Below are positions 1 to 8,532 of a DNA stretch of 64,000 bases, one piece after another (positions within the stretch are counted from its first letter, which is position 1; the number at the start of each line of letters is the position of its first letter). A model generated the notes under the pieces. The model was not told where the DNA came from. It worked only from the letters and a program-made list of their open reading frames with translations, and ran no database searches. This stretch comes from Marinarcus sediminis (lineage in GTDB: Bacteria; Campylobacterota; Campylobacteria; Campylobacterales; Arcobacteraceae). A program made the position numbers and the translations under genes. Location of the stretch: assembly GCF_048571275.1 (NCBI RefSeq), contig NZ_CP182357.1, forward strand, positions 1,488,001 through 1,552,000. The letters are read 5' to 3'.

Positions 1-652
1 TTACTCCAAACAGATCATTGTCGTATGATACTTTTGCTCCATAAAAATCAGCTACATCAGGTGCTGAATAAACATAGGGGTTTAATACTACATTTTCTAT
101 ACCTTCATATTTGACATCAACAACATAAGCACCATCTTTTGTGATTTCTTCAAATTTGTTGTCTGTATCAATACCAATTTCTGCTTGTCGGTTAGTATAT
201 CCCACAACGATTGCTGTATTTGGAATGGCTTTAACTACACCTACAACAGCATCATTGTAATCACCTAACCACTCTAAATCAATCGCTTGACGACCAAAGA
301 TAAGTGCAAAATTGTCGTCTTCATATTTCACATTTGCTTCTGTTATTGAAGCGTTGTTGGCATAATTACTTGAATAATCGCCATCTTCTTTTTCTGAAAG
401 TTCATGGTTTCCTCTGAAACCAATTTTTGCATTGAATCCATTTAAGCTGTCAGTTTCATACGTAATTCCTACTGAACCAGATGTATATCCAGAATCCAGT
501 GTTCCACCTTTATTGTCACTGTGTTGACTGTAAACAGTAATGTCACCTGAGGTTGTTCCTTTGGCAAAAGCCTCTTTTAATGTTGATGAATCTGCAAAAA
601 CTGAAACAGTTGATACCAATAATCCGCAAGCTACTAAACTTAATTTTTTCAT
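1..652 (-). CDS. Opr-family outer membrane porin (partial, C-terminus outside window)
   Basis: The gene reads leftward from the ATG at 650-652 and runs off the window, so about 217 N-terminal residues are visible. The protein starts with a typical Sec signal peptide (MKKLSLVACGLLVSTVSVFA). Alternating polar/hydrophobic beta-strand segments follow, with phrases such as GFNAKIGFRGNHE, FALIFGRQAIDLEWLG and AIPNTAIVVGYTNRQ, which are characteristic of the OprD/Opr-like porins of Campylobacterota. An AAGGAAATAT ribosome site precedes the ATG. Two Fur-like boxes lie 28 and 68 bases upstream of the start, suggesting iron-dependent expression. Solute specificity cannot be judged from the N-terminus. 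The family call is fairly secure; calling it a general porin is inference. Confidence 0.82.
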   Translation of the reverse strand, partial: MKKLSLVACGLLVSTVSVFADSSTLKEAFAKGTTSGDITVYSQHSDNKGGTLDSGYTSGSVGITYETDSLNGFNAKIGFRGNHELSEKEDGDYSSNYANNASITEANVKYEDDNFALIFGRQAIDLEWLGDYNDAVVGVVKAIPNTAIVVGYTNRQAEIGIDTDNKFEEITKDGAYVVDVKYEGIENVVLNPYVYSAPDVADFYGAKVSYDNDLFGV

Positions 653-679
653 ATATTTCCTTTTTTATGTTTTAAACTT

Positions 680-698
680 TATAATGATAATCAATATT
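680..698. promoter_or_regulatory. Fur-box-like site upstream of the porin gene
   Basis: TATAATGATAATCAATATT agrees at 16 of 19 positions with the classical Fur consensus GATAATGATAATCATTATC. It lies 28 bases upstream of the porin ATG on the opposite strand, where a promoter would be expected. Fur binding is inferred from sequence only. Confidence 0.6.
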
Positions 699-719
699 AA
701 TTTAAAGTTAGCTTATATT

Positions 720-732
720 GATAGTAATTATC
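720..732. promoter_or_regulatory. Second Fur-like 6-1-6 site
   Basis: GATAGTAATTATC matches the 6-1-6 Fur half-site arrangement GATAAT-N-ATTATC with one mismatch. It lies 21 bases beyond the first box, upstream of the same porin gene. The pair suggests cooperative Fur binding over the porin promoter. Confidence 0.45.
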
Positions 733-785
733 AAAAAAAGACAATATTTATTTGTTTTTTGAAATAATAGTCTCTGCTTGCTTAT

Positions 786-802
786 ATGCAACTGAGTTGC
801 AT
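786..802. repeat. Perfect 17-base palindrome
   Basis: ATGCAACT-G-AGTTGCAT is a perfect 8-base inverted repeat around one central base. It sits in the 243-base gap between the porin promoter region and the end of the small membrane protein gene at 896. It could be an operator; the loop is too short and no T run follows, so it is not a good terminator. No regulator can be named. Confidence 0.4.
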
Positions 803-895
803 TTAGTGGTAAAAGTGAAAATAAAATTCTTGGATATCAACGAAAAGAGGAGACTCAATTGGCTTTAAAGATGAGTTAAAAAGGAGTTTTTAGGA

Positions 896-1084
896 TTATT
901 TTTTATGGCAATCACAAATAAACAGTGTTTTAATTACAAAAAAAACAATGGTTGCAAACAGAGCAATGCCTATGGTTTTTTCAACACTTAATACATCCAG
1001 ATGTTCAAGTAAAATCCCTACAGCTATCACCACTATATAGTAGAGCAGTGTTAGGGGTTTTTTAATATCAAAGATGAAAAACAT
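896..1084 (-). CDS. Small two-helix membrane protein
   Basis: A 62-residue protein with two hydrophobic segments (about residues 8-26 and 34-53) and a short C-terminal tail containing CDCHKK. Its ATG shares a base with the stop codon of the upstream 98-residue membrane protein gene (TAATG at 1082-1086), so the two are almost certainly co-translated. I do not recognise the family. The terminal Cys-x-Cys-His could bind metal, but that is a guess. Confidence 0.6.
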   Translation of the reverse strand: MFFIFDIKKPLTLLYYIVVIAVGILLEHLDVLSVEKTIGIALFATIVFFVIKTLFICDCHKK

Positions 1085-1380
1085 TATTTTTTCATGGAAG
1101 GAATGTATTTAAAAAAGGCGTATAAAACTCCCACCATTGCAATGACACTTACCACAGCCATAAAAGATATTTCAACTTCTGGAGTTACCCCTCTTTGATA
1201 ATTTTTTGGGGCAAAAAGAATCATGGATGAGATAAACATAAATGAAGCTGTCATAATTGCAATAATGTGAGCAAAAATTTTGTGAAATCTTTGTTTGTAA
1301 AAATTAAATACCATTTTCCACGTTAAAAATGCTGCTGTGATTGTTATAACTAATACAATGATTTTATCCATATTTTCCAT
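1084..1380 (-). CDS. Small membrane protein of unknown function
   Basis: A 98-residue protein with three predicted transmembrane segments (about 5-24, 33-56 and 72-92) and short charged loops. It is the first gene of a two-gene leftward unit and its stop codon overlaps the start of the 62-residue membrane protein. The downstream partner and high hydrophobicity support it as real, but no function is recognisable. Confidence 0.62.
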   Translation of the reverse strand: MENMDKIIVLVITITAAFLTWKMVFNFYKQRFHKIFAHIIAIMTASFMFISSMILFAPKNYQRGVTPEVEISFMAVVSVIAMVGVLYAFFKYIPSMKK

Positions 1381-1555
1381 CGAAGTCCTTTGTTTTGTTG
1401 TAGAACATTTTATCTTAATATAGTATAATTTTGTAGCAAATGTATAGCAAAATGGTGTTTGTACACCTCAAATTATAAAAAAAGTGTAACTTTTAAATAC
1501 CTCAAAGTAAACTTATATTAAAGTTTTATGTTACATTGTTAATAAAGGCATCATA

Positions 1556-3496
1556 ATGAATAAAATTATCCTTACTTCCTTACTTCTTTTGCAAACGTTA
1601 ATTGCTGATAAAATTGATGACTACAATCAAGGCGTTTATGCCTACAGTGATAAAAATTATATTGAAGCAGCGTACTGGTATAAAAAAGCAGCGGTTCAAG
1701 GTGAAGCATTTGCACAGACCAATTTGGCCGTTATGTATTATTTGGGACAAGGCATTAAACAAGATTATAAAGAGGCACTTTATTGGTATGAAAATGCAGC
1801 CAATCAAGGCAATCCTACTGCACAACTCAATTTAGGTTACATGTATAAAAATGCCATTGGAACACAGCAAGATTACCAAAAAGCTTTATATTGGTTTGAA
1901 AAAGCTGCTCTTTGGGGTGATGCATATGCTCAATATCATGTGGGACAAATATACTATTTGGGTGAAGGCATTGAAGTCAATTACTCTTTGGCCATGTCTT
2001 GGTATGAAAAAGCTGCCATTCAAGGAGACAGAGATGCACAATATGCTTTGGCATATATGTATGAAAATGCCAAAGGGGTAGCTCAAGATTATACAAAAGC
2101 GTTTTATTGGTATAAAAAATCAGCGCTCCAAGGTGATGTTAATGCACAATTGAGTACAGGGTATATGTATGAAAATGCGCAAGGGATTGCACAAAATTAT
2201 CATGAAGCATTTAATTGGTATGAAAAAGCGGCCAAACAAGGCAATCTTTTGGCTCAATACAATTTGGCAAACTTGTATTATAATGCTTTAGGCACTCCAC
2301 AAAACTATGAAAAAGCGCTCTATTGGTATGAACAAGCTGCTTTGCAAGGTGATGTTAATGCACAAGTCAATTTAGCTTACATGTATGACAGTGCAAAAGG
2401 GACAGCTCAAGATTATAAAAAAGCCTTTATGTGGTATGAAAAAGCTGCAAAAGAGGGAAATGCAACGGCACAACAAAATTTAGCTATTATGTACTATTTT
2501 GCGCAAGGGGTTGAACAAAACTATGAAAAAGCGCTCTATTGGTATGAAAAAGCGGCCTTACAAGACAAAGCCATTGCTCAAAACAATTTGGCAGAACTCT
2601 ATTACAATGCGTTAGGAACACCACAAGATTTTGGTAAAGCAAAATATTGGTACAAAAAAGCAGCACATCATAAAATCGCCAATGCCGAATATAAACTGGG
2701 TGAAATCTATTATAAAGGGCAAGATACCATTGTGGATTATCAAAATGCACTTTTGTATTATGAACAAGCGGCCAATGAAGGGGTAGTTCATGCTCAATAC
2801 AAAACAGCCCAAATGTATTTAAAAGGCTTAGGAACAGCCCAAGATTATAAAAAGGCTTTTGACTATTTTGAAAAAGCAGCACTGCAAAATGATATTAATG
2901 CCCAAGTGAACTTAGGGTATCTTTATTACAATGGTAAAGGGGTTGCGCAAAATTATGAAAGTGCCTATTATTGGTATAAAAAAGCCGCCAATGAGAAGAG
3001 TCAAGAAGCACAATTGGCACTGGCAAACTTATATTATGATGGTTTAGGTGTGAGTCAGGATTACCACCAAGCACTTCTGTGGTATGAAAAAGCAGCTTCA
3101 GAAAAAAACCTTAAAGCGCAACTCAATTTGGCCTATATGTATTACGATGGAATGGGTATTGATCAAGATTATAAAAAAGCTCTGTATTGGTATGAACAAG
3201 CAGCGTTACAAAACAGTAAAATTGCGCAACTCAATTTGGGATACATGTATTATGTGGGGAATGGAACACTGCAAGATTATAAAAATGCCTTCTCGTGGTA
3301 TGAAAAAGCGGCTTTGCAAGATGAGGTAAGTGCACAATACTCTTTGGGATATATGTATGAATTTGGACAAGGGGTTGATTACGATTATGATAAAGCGGTT
3401 TATTGGTATGAAAAAGCAGCTTTAGCTGGAAATATAGAGGCAAAAAGTAAATTGGATAAACTGCTTAAGAGAAAAAAAGACAAACCTAAAACATGA
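1556..3496 (+). CDS. Secreted Sel1-repeat protein (about 17 repeats)
   Basis: A 646-residue protein with an N-terminal signal peptide (about residues 1-18). About seventeen tandem 36-residue Sel1-like (SLR/TPR-type) repeats follow, each carrying a variant of YWYEKAA-x(4)-AQ-x-NLAYMYY-x-G-x-G-x-x-QDY. The C-terminus is lysine-rich. Sel1 repeats form alpha-alpha superhelices used for protein-protein contacts; in Campylobacterota such proteins are often periplasmic or secreted. Repeats 9 to 15 diverge slightly (Q-D/N-x in place of QGD), so the array grew by successive duplication. The stop codon overlaps the start of greB by four bases (ATGA), implying co-translation. The binding partner is unknown. 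Confidence 0.88.
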   Translation: MNKIILTSLLLLQTLIADKIDDYNQGVYAYSDKNYIEAAYWYKKAAVQGEAFAQTNLAVMYYLGQGIKQDYKEALYWYENAANQGNPTAQLNLGYMYKNAIGTQQDYQKALYWFEKAALWGDAYAQYHVGQIYYLGEGIEVNYSLAMSWYEKAAIQGDRDAQYALAYMYENAKGVAQDYTKAFYWYKKSALQGDVNAQLSTGYMYENAQGIAQNYHEAFNWYEKAAKQGNLLAQYNLANLYYNALGTPQNYEKALYWYEQAALQGDVNAQVNLAYMYDSAKGTAQDYKKAFMWYEKAAKEGNATAQQNLAIMYYFAQGVEQNYEKALYWYEKAALQDKAIAQNNLAELYYNALGTPQDFGKAKYWYKKAAHHKIANAEYKLGEIYYKGQDTIVDYQNALLYYEQAANEGVVHAQYKTAQMYLKGLGTAQDYKKAFDYFEKAALQNDINAQVNLGYLYYNGKGVAQNYESAYYWYKKAANEKSQEAQLALANLYYDGLGVSQDYHQALLWYEKAASEKNLKAQLNLAYMYYDGMGIDQDYKKALYWYEQAALQNSKIAQLNLGYMYYVGNGTLQDYKNAFSWYEKAALQDEVSAQYSLGYMYEFGQGVDYDYDKAVYWYEKAALAGNIEAKSKLDKLLKRKKDKPKT

Positions 3497-3975
3497 CAAA
3501 AGAGCTCATCACTGAGGTTGGATTTCAAAAATTTGTCGATGAGTTTCATCATTTGTTAAAAGTTGAAAAACCCTTCTGGATCAAAGAGAAAGAGATTGCA
3601 GCAGCCTTTGGTGACAGAAGTGAGAATGCAGAGTATATCAGTGCAAAAGAGATGTTACGTAATTTGGACAAACGATTGCGCTTTTTGCAAAAGATTATTG
3701 ACAACAGTGAAGTGATTGATACCAATAGCTTAAAACATACACATGTCAATTTTGGCTCAGAAGTTGTTTTACTTAATTTAGAGAGTTACACCGAGCAAAA
3801 ATTTGTCATTGTGGGTACCTATGAGAGCAATCCCACTTTAAATAAAATTTCCAACAAATCTCCTTTAGGAAGGGTTTTATTGGGAAAGAAATTAAATGAA
3901 GAGTTTGAATTTATTATCAACAAAGAGCATTATGAATATAAAGTGACTTCTGTGCGCAAGGCCTTGTTGATATAA
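3493..3975 (+). CDS. greB: Transcription elongation factor GreB
   Basis: A 160-residue protein of GreA/GreB length and layout: an N-terminal antiparallel coiled coil (about 1-75) and a C-terminal FKBP-like domain (about 80-158). The coiled-coil tip reads GDRSENAEYISAK and is followed by LRNLDKRLRFLQK, the GreB rather than GreA form of the signature; the tip Asp and Glu insert into the RNA polymerase channel and stimulate cleavage of backtracked RNA. The ATG overlaps the stop of the Sel1 gene, so it appears to be the second gene of that operon. GreA rather than GreB is the only realistic alternative. Confidence 0.86.
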   Translation: MTKELITEVGFQKFVDEFHHLLKVEKPFWIKEKEIAAAFGDRSENAEYISAKEMLRNLDKRLRFLQKIIDNSEVIDTNSLKHTHVNFGSEVVLLNLESYTEQKFVIVGTYESNPTLNKISNKSPLGRVLLGKKLNEEFEFIINKEHYEYKVTSVRKALLI

Positions 3976-4003
3976 AACTCCAGTTGGCATTTTTAAGCGT
4001 TAG

Positions 4004-4009
4004 TATAAT
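4004..4009 (+). promoter_or_regulatory. Probable -10 box for the cyclase gene
   Basis: A perfect TATAAT lies 24 bases upstream of the cyclase ATG at 4033, in the 57-base gap after greB. A TTGGCA-like element lies upstream at a short spacing. Campylobacterota promoters often rely mainly on the -10 element. No start site is demonstrated. Confidence 0.4.
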
Positions 4010-4032
4010 ATGATAAGGAAAAGAGAGAGAAG

Positions 4033-5967
4033 ATGAATATACGAAAAAAAGTTATTTTCAGTTTTATTATTTTGATTTTATTTATTATTTCTATCAGTAT
4101 ACTCAGTCTTATTACGACCTATCAAATGAAAGAGAATTCTGCATTTGCGAAACAAGTTTCAACTCTAATCAATATTCAAGAAGATATGAATGATTTGATT
4201 AATTTAACAACTGCTCAAACGATGACGCAAGAGTTGCAAAAAGTGAGAGAAACATTTAATGAGTATGAAAAGAGTTTTGAAGCTCTACGAAAAGAGATCA
4301 GTCAACAAAATCAAAAAGATATGGTGGATTTTCTTTTAAATGACATTCATCAAAACAATCATGTCATTGATTCTTTATTGAAATTGTTTGACAATGAACA
4401 CTCTATTGAAGTGATTTTTGACGAAATATTTGATTTCCAAAATAAAAAAATCATTCACAATCAACGCTTTAATGAACTCTATCCCAAAGAGAATGATAAA
4501 CGAAAAGTACTGCAATCTCTCATTTTTAAAACGAAAAACCTTGAACTCATTCAAGAGTTTGGCAACTTGCAATATTACAGCAAAGAGACCCTTTATCAAC
4601 ATCGAGATAAAGAGAGATTTTTAAAGTGGGTAGGTTCGGTCGATACAATAATGGCTGAGTTAAAAAAGTATAACTATACAGAACTTTTAAACTCATTTAA
4701 ACAATATAAACAAATTGTTGATATTATTGGTAATCTTGCTATTGATATTCATGGTATTGAAAAAGAAGAAAAAACTCTCATTAACAAATTGGTTGAAATA
4801 TTGCAACACAATAAAGATGAGTCCATTTTTATTGAAACAAAGATTGAAAAAATCACTGAACAGTTTTTAAGTAGAGTCTCTTTAATCCAATTTATATTGG
4901 TGGTCTCTATTATTCTTATAACTCTCATTTTAACCTTGTACATCTCATCAAAATTGACCAATATTATTAAAAAATTGAGTTCTGGAGTAAAACAATTAAG
5001 AGATGGGGATTACGATGTTCAAATTATTATAAATGAGGACAGAGAGTTTAATGAAATAGCAACAACGTTCAATAAAATGGCTGATAACATCAAAGAAAAC
5101 CAAAATACCTTAGAAGAAAAAATTAAACAAAGAACCACAGAATTGCAAACGGCTTTTGCCAATATACAAAATCAAAAAGATCTTCTTGAAAATCTCTCTA
5201 ATAAACTTGCAAAATATCTCTCTCCACAGCTGTTTGAGTCAATATTTAGCGGAAAACAAGATGTGGTTATTGAGTCAAAAAGAAAGTATTTAACTGTTTT
5301 TTTCTCAGACATTCAAGGCTTCACCGATTTAACTGACAGTATAGAGACAGAGAGTTTGACACAGCTTTTAAATGAGTATTTGGACATTATGTCCAGCATT
5401 GCAATCAAACATGGTGGTACCATTGATAAATATATTGGAGATTGCATTATGGTTTTCTTTGGTGACCCTTTATCCAATGGAAAAACACAAGATGCATTGA
5501 ACTGTATTAATATGGCCATAGAGATGAAAGAACAGATGAGTCACTTACGTATAAAATGGCAAAATGATGGCTACAGTAAACCTTTTCATATTCGAATGGG
5601 AATCAACAGCGGGTATTGTACTGTTGGGAATTTTGGTTCTAAAAATAGACTTGATTATACCATCATTGGAGGGGTCGTAAACTTAGCAAGCAGACTGGAA
5701 TCAAATGCAACTCTGGATCAAATTTTAATTTCAAGTGAAACCTATATGCTCATTAAAGAGAATATCCAATGCACTAAAAAAGAGGAGTTGACACTTAAAG
5801 GTATTGCTCATCCTATTCAAACGTATGAAGTTCTCTCGGGAAGTGGCAACAGCACTATTATTAAAGAAGAGAACGGCTTTAATCTCATGGTTGATTTAAA
5901 TGAAATTGATAAAAACAACATTATTTCTATTTTAGAAAACACTCTTCAAAACATCCGAAAAATTTAA
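4033..5967 (+). CDS. Membrane-bound class III adenylate/guanylate cyclase with HAMP domain
   Basis: A 644-residue sensor cyclase. It has TM1 at about 7-29, a long alpha-helical periplasmic sensor region (30-285), TM2 at about 287-309, a HAMP domain (about 310-362), a coiled-coil linker and a class III cyclase catalytic domain (about 410-605). Key features are FSDIQGF (first metal Asp), YIGDCIMVFFGDP (second metal Asp) and NLASRLE (transition-state Asn and Arg), so it is probably active. It should convert ATP or GTP to the cyclic nucleotide; the sequence does not settle which. It appears to be monocistronic. The periplasmic ligand is unknown. Confidence 0.9.
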   Translation: MNIRKKVIFSFIILILFIISISILSLITTYQMKENSAFAKQVSTLINIQEDMNDLINLTTAQTMTQELQKVRETFNEYEKSFEALRKEISQQNQKDMVDFLLNDIHQNNHVIDSLLKLFDNEHSIEVIFDEIFDFQNKKIIHNQRFNELYPKENDKRKVLQSLIFKTKNLELIQEFGNLQYYSKETLYQHRDKERFLKWVGSVDTIMAELKKYNYTELLNSFKQYKQIVDIIGNLAIDIHGIEKEEKTLINKLVEILQHNKDESIFIETKIEKITEQFLSRVSLIQFILVVSIILITLILTLYISSKLTNIIKKLSSGVKQLRDGDYDVQIIINEDREFNEIATTFNKMADNIKENQNTLEEKIKQRTTELQTAFANIQNQKDLLENLSNKLAKYLSPQLFESIFSGKQDVVIESKRKYLTVFFSDIQGFTDLTDSIETESLTQLLNEYLDIMSSIAIKHGGTIDKYIGDCIMVFFGDPLSNGKTQDALNCINMAIEMKEQMSHLRIKWQNDGYSKPFHIRMGINSGYCTVGNFGSKNRLDYTIIGGVVNLASRLESNATLDQILISSETYMLIKENIQCTKKEELTLKGIAHPIQTYEVLSGSGNSTIIKEENGFNLMVDLNEIDKNNIISILENTLQNIRKI

Positions 5968-6001
5968 TTTTATAAAATAATCTTATAAATTAATTGCTCT
6001 G

Positions 6002-6026
6002 TAAGTATTAAGTTAACTTATACTTA
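6002..6026. promoter_or_regulatory. Near-perfect 25-base palindrome upstream of the sox operon
   Basis: Positions 6002-6014 are the reverse complement of 6015-6026 apart from one extra T in the left arm. The centre is GTTAAC. It lies about 135 bases upstream of the soxC start in a 190-base AT-rich gap. The direct repeat CTTAAGAATA (twice between 6023 and 6058) follows immediately. It is a plausible operator for a dimeric regulator of sox expression; no regulator gene is visible nearby. Confidence 0.45.
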
Positions 6027-6093
6027 AGAATATAAAATTTAATACAACCTTAAGAATACATTAAAGTAAATCCAACTATATTATTGATACTAT

Positions 6094-6138
6094 TTTGTCA
6101 CTCTGATATTAAAATTTTGTTTTATATTACGTGACAAA
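6094..6138. promoter_or_regulatory. TTTGTCAC / GTGACAAA inverted repeat before soxC
   Basis: An 8-base arm TTTGTCAC at 6094-6101 is mirrored by GTGACAAA at 6131-6138, flanking an AT-rich segment that contains a TATATT -10-like element (6123-6128). The second arm ends 20 bases before the soxC ATG, just ahead of a very strong AAGGAGGAG ribosome site. It could be a paired operator or a transcript-leader stem. Confidence 0.42.
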
Positions 6139-6158
6139 TAATCTAATAAGGAGGAGAG

Positions 6159-7484
6159 ATGTCAAAAAAAGATCATGTTCTTGAAATAGATAAACGTCCA
6201 GATTCTTTACCACAAAACAGTCGTAGAGAATTTTTTAAAAAGACGGCAATTTATTCCGCAAGTGCAATCAGCGCGGCATCAATTCTTGCACCAATTACGC
6301 TCAAAGCAGATGAACCTGAAATAATGGATTTAGCTGAATGGGGAACAAAATTAGGTGACAGAGTTGATAAATATACTTATGGTGTGCCTTCTTTATATGA
6401 ACACAATAATATAAGAAGGGTGAATGATTTGCTCTCATCTGGTGACAGATACGCTACAGTATCGATGTCTCCTCTTCATCAGCAAGAAGGAATTATAACA
6501 CCGAATGGACTCTTTTTCAGTCGAAGTCATGGAGGAACAGCTCAAATTGATCCGAATAAATGGAGGCTGATGATTCATGGATTGGTTGAAAAACCTTTGG
6601 TCCTAACACTGCAACAACTAAAACGGTATCCAAGTGAGAGTCGGATACATTTTATTGAGTGTCCTGCCAATGGATCAACGGGATGGAGAGGTCCACAATT
6701 TAATAACTTACAATTTGTAAAAGGAATGATGAGTTGTGCAGAGTGGACAGGAGTGAGACTGAAAACCATTTTAGATGATTTGGGATTAAAACCCAATGCC
6801 CAATGGATGTTAGCAGAAGGCAGTGACAACTCTGAAATGGCAAGAAGTATACCCGTTGAAAAAGTATTGGATGATGCGATGTTAGTTTGGGGACAAAATG
6901 GTGAACCTTTGCGTCCAGAGCAAGGTTATCCTGTGAGATTATTGCTTCCAGGGTGGGAAGGCAATTTAAACGTTAAATGGATCAAACGATTAGAGTTTGC
7001 AGAAAAACCTTGGCACTCTAAAGAAGAGACGTCAAAATATACCATGTTACAACCAAGTGGAAAAGCCATAGAGTTTTTCTGGCCAATGGAAGTTAACTCT
7101 GTCATTACCTCACCTTGTCCTGAAGTGCCATGGACAGATTTAAAAGTGGGAGATTGGGTTGAAATCAGTGGAATTGCTTGGAGTGGTCGAGGTACAATCA
7201 AAACGGTAGATATATCACTTGATGGTGGGAACAATTGGACACAAGCATCTATTAAAGGTTTGGTACTTCCAAAATGTTGGACACGATTTTCTTATATCAT
7301 TAAGTGGGATGGAAAGAAAAAAGTGCTTCTGAGCCGTGCCATTGATGACAGTGGACATATTCAACCTACCATTGACCAACTTATAAAAAATGTGGGTGTT
7401 GAAGGAATTTACCACCGAAATCCTATTATTGGTTGGGAAGTAACTAAAAAAGGGGAGGTTAACAATGTACATGTTCGAAGTTAA
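6159..7484 (+). CDS. soxC: SoxC, molybdopterin subunit of sulfane dehydrogenase SoxCD
   Basis: A 441-residue sulfite-oxidase-family molybdoenzyme. A twin-arginine signal (SRREFFKK, Arg 22-23) sends the folded cofactor-loaded protein to the periplasm. The Mo-ligating cysteine is in FIECPANG (Cys168), followed by GWRGPQ. The C-terminal dimerisation/Ig-like domain carries GIAWSGRG and VDISLDGG. With SoxD it oxidises the sulfane sulfur bound to SoxY, allowing six further electrons to be gained from thiosulfate. It is the first gene of the sox cluster, preceded by a very strong ribosome site, and overlaps soxD. The downstream dihaem partner rules out a plain sulfite dehydrogenase. Confidence 0.95.
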   Translation: MSKKDHVLEIDKRPDSLPQNSRREFFKKTAIYSASAISAASILAPITLKADEPEIMDLAEWGTKLGDRVDKYTYGVPSLYEHNNIRRVNDLLSSGDRYATVSMSPLHQQEGIITPNGLFFSRSHGGTAQIDPNKWRLMIHGLVEKPLVLTLQQLKRYPSESRIHFIECPANGSTGWRGPQFNNLQFVKGMMSCAEWTGVRLKTILDDLGLKPNAQWMLAEGSDNSEMARSIPVEKVLDDAMLVWGQNGEPLRPEQGYPVRLLLPGWEGNLNVKWIKRLEFAEKPWHSKEETSKYTMLQPSGKAIEFFWPMEVNSVITSPCPEVPWTDLKVGDWVEISGIAWSGRGTIKTVDISLDGGNNWTQASIKGLVLPKCWTRFSYIIKWDGKKKVLLSRAIDDSGHIQPTIDQLIKNVGVEGIYHRNPIIGWEVTKKGEVNNVHVRS

Positions 7485-8520
7485 AAAAACGTTTATTGCA
7501 CTGTGTTTAACCAGTTCTTTTTTAATTGCCAGTAGTGTAGAAAAAAATGTGGATGGTTCGGTGATTTATCCGCGTATAGATGGAAAATATAATGCATATT
7601 ATATTAATAAGCAAAACATCAAAGGATTTACCTACGGACGAATGCCCACACAAAATGAGATAGCTGCATGGAACAGAGATGTCATGCCAGATGGGACAGG
7701 CTTGCCAAAAGGTGAAGGCTCTGTTGGAGAAGGGGATGAACTGTATAGCCAACATTGTGTAATGTGTCACGGTGAATTTGGTTCAGGAGGAAAAGGTTAT
7801 CCTACTTTAGCTGGTGGACAAGGAACACTTAAAAATCAGCTCTTAAAAGAGGGGGATGCACCACCTATAAAAACCATTGGAAGTTATTGGCCATATGCAA
7901 CAACGCTTTATTGGTATATTCAATCAGCCATGCCATTTCCTCATCCAAAGAGTTTAACCAATGATGAAACGTATGCTTTAACAGCATATTTGTTATCCCT
8001 CAATGAGATTCAAATTGATGGCGAAGATTTGGACGATGATTATGTTTTAAACAAAGAAAAAATGATGAAAATCAAAATGCCCAATGTGGATGGTTTTTAT
8101 CCTGTTGACCCCAATCGACATGATTTAAAAGAGCAACGACCTCCTTTAGCACAAGGTGAGAGATGCATGAAAAATTGTAATGCTCCAGCACCTAAAAGTA
8201 TTGCAAGAGAGATTGAAGGATTTGATCCTGCTATTTCAACGGTAAAAGATTTACCCGAAGATAGTACAAAAAAAGCAGTCGTATCTTTTGGAGAAAAGGT
8301 CTATAATGAAAGTTGTGTGAGCTGTCATGGCAATAAAGCAATAGGCGCTCCTTTGTTTGGAGATAAAGAGGCTTGGGCAACCGTTTTAACAAAAGGGATT
8401 GATACTGTGTATAAAAATGCAATCATTGGTGTGAATGCAATGCCTCCTAGAGGTGGAACGGATTTAACAGATAAACAAATGAAAGAAGTCATCAATTATA
8501 TGATTAATTCAAGTAAATAA
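7465..8520 (+). CDS. soxD: SoxD, dihaem cytochrome c subunit of sulfane dehydrogenase
   Basis: A 351-residue exported dihaem cytochrome c with a signal peptide over about the first 24 residues. Two haem motifs are present, CVMCH (98-102) and CVSCH (284-288), each in a class I cytochrome fold with methionines downstream (for example AMPF and AMPPRGG). It takes electrons from SoxC and passes them to the cytochrome pool. The reading frame begins inside soxC (20-base overlap). The second in-frame ATG at 7471 is an equally good start, since GGGGAGG at 7452-7458 serves either. Fusion of two cytochrome domains is typical of SoxD. Confidence 0.93.
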   Translation: MYMFEVKKTFIALCLTSSFLIASSVEKNVDGSVIYPRIDGKYNAYYINKQNIKGFTYGRMPTQNEIAAWNRDVMPDGTGLPKGEGSVGEGDELYSQHCVMCHGEFGSGGKGYPTLAGGQGTLKNQLLKEGDAPPIKTIGSYWPYATTLYWYIQSAMPFPHPKSLTNDETYALTAYLLSLNEIQIDGEDLDDDYVLNKEKMMKIKMPNVDGFYPVDPNRHDLKEQRPPLAQGERCMKNCNAPAPKSIAREIEGFDPAISTVKDLPEDSTKKAVVSFGEKVYNESCVSCHGNKAIGAPLFGDKEAWATVLTKGIDTVYKNAIIGVNAMPPRGGTDLTDKQMKEVINYMINSSK

Positions 8521-8532
8521 AAGGAGATGAAT

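Noticed and set aside
540..767. Rightward 75-codon frame at the porin start
   Set aside because: It lies antisense to the porin signal peptide and over the Fur-box region; the porin reading is far stronger.
1640..3430. Tandem DNA repeats that could be mistaken for a CRISPR-like array
   Set aside because: The periodicity (about 108 bases) is coding, equals one 36-residue Sel1 unit, and has no constant repeat with unique spacers.
1598..3443. Many alternative-frame and antisense open frames over the Sel1 gene
   Set aside because: They are shadows of the repeated codons; composition is rich in Cys, His and Ile runs, and they lack ribosome sites.
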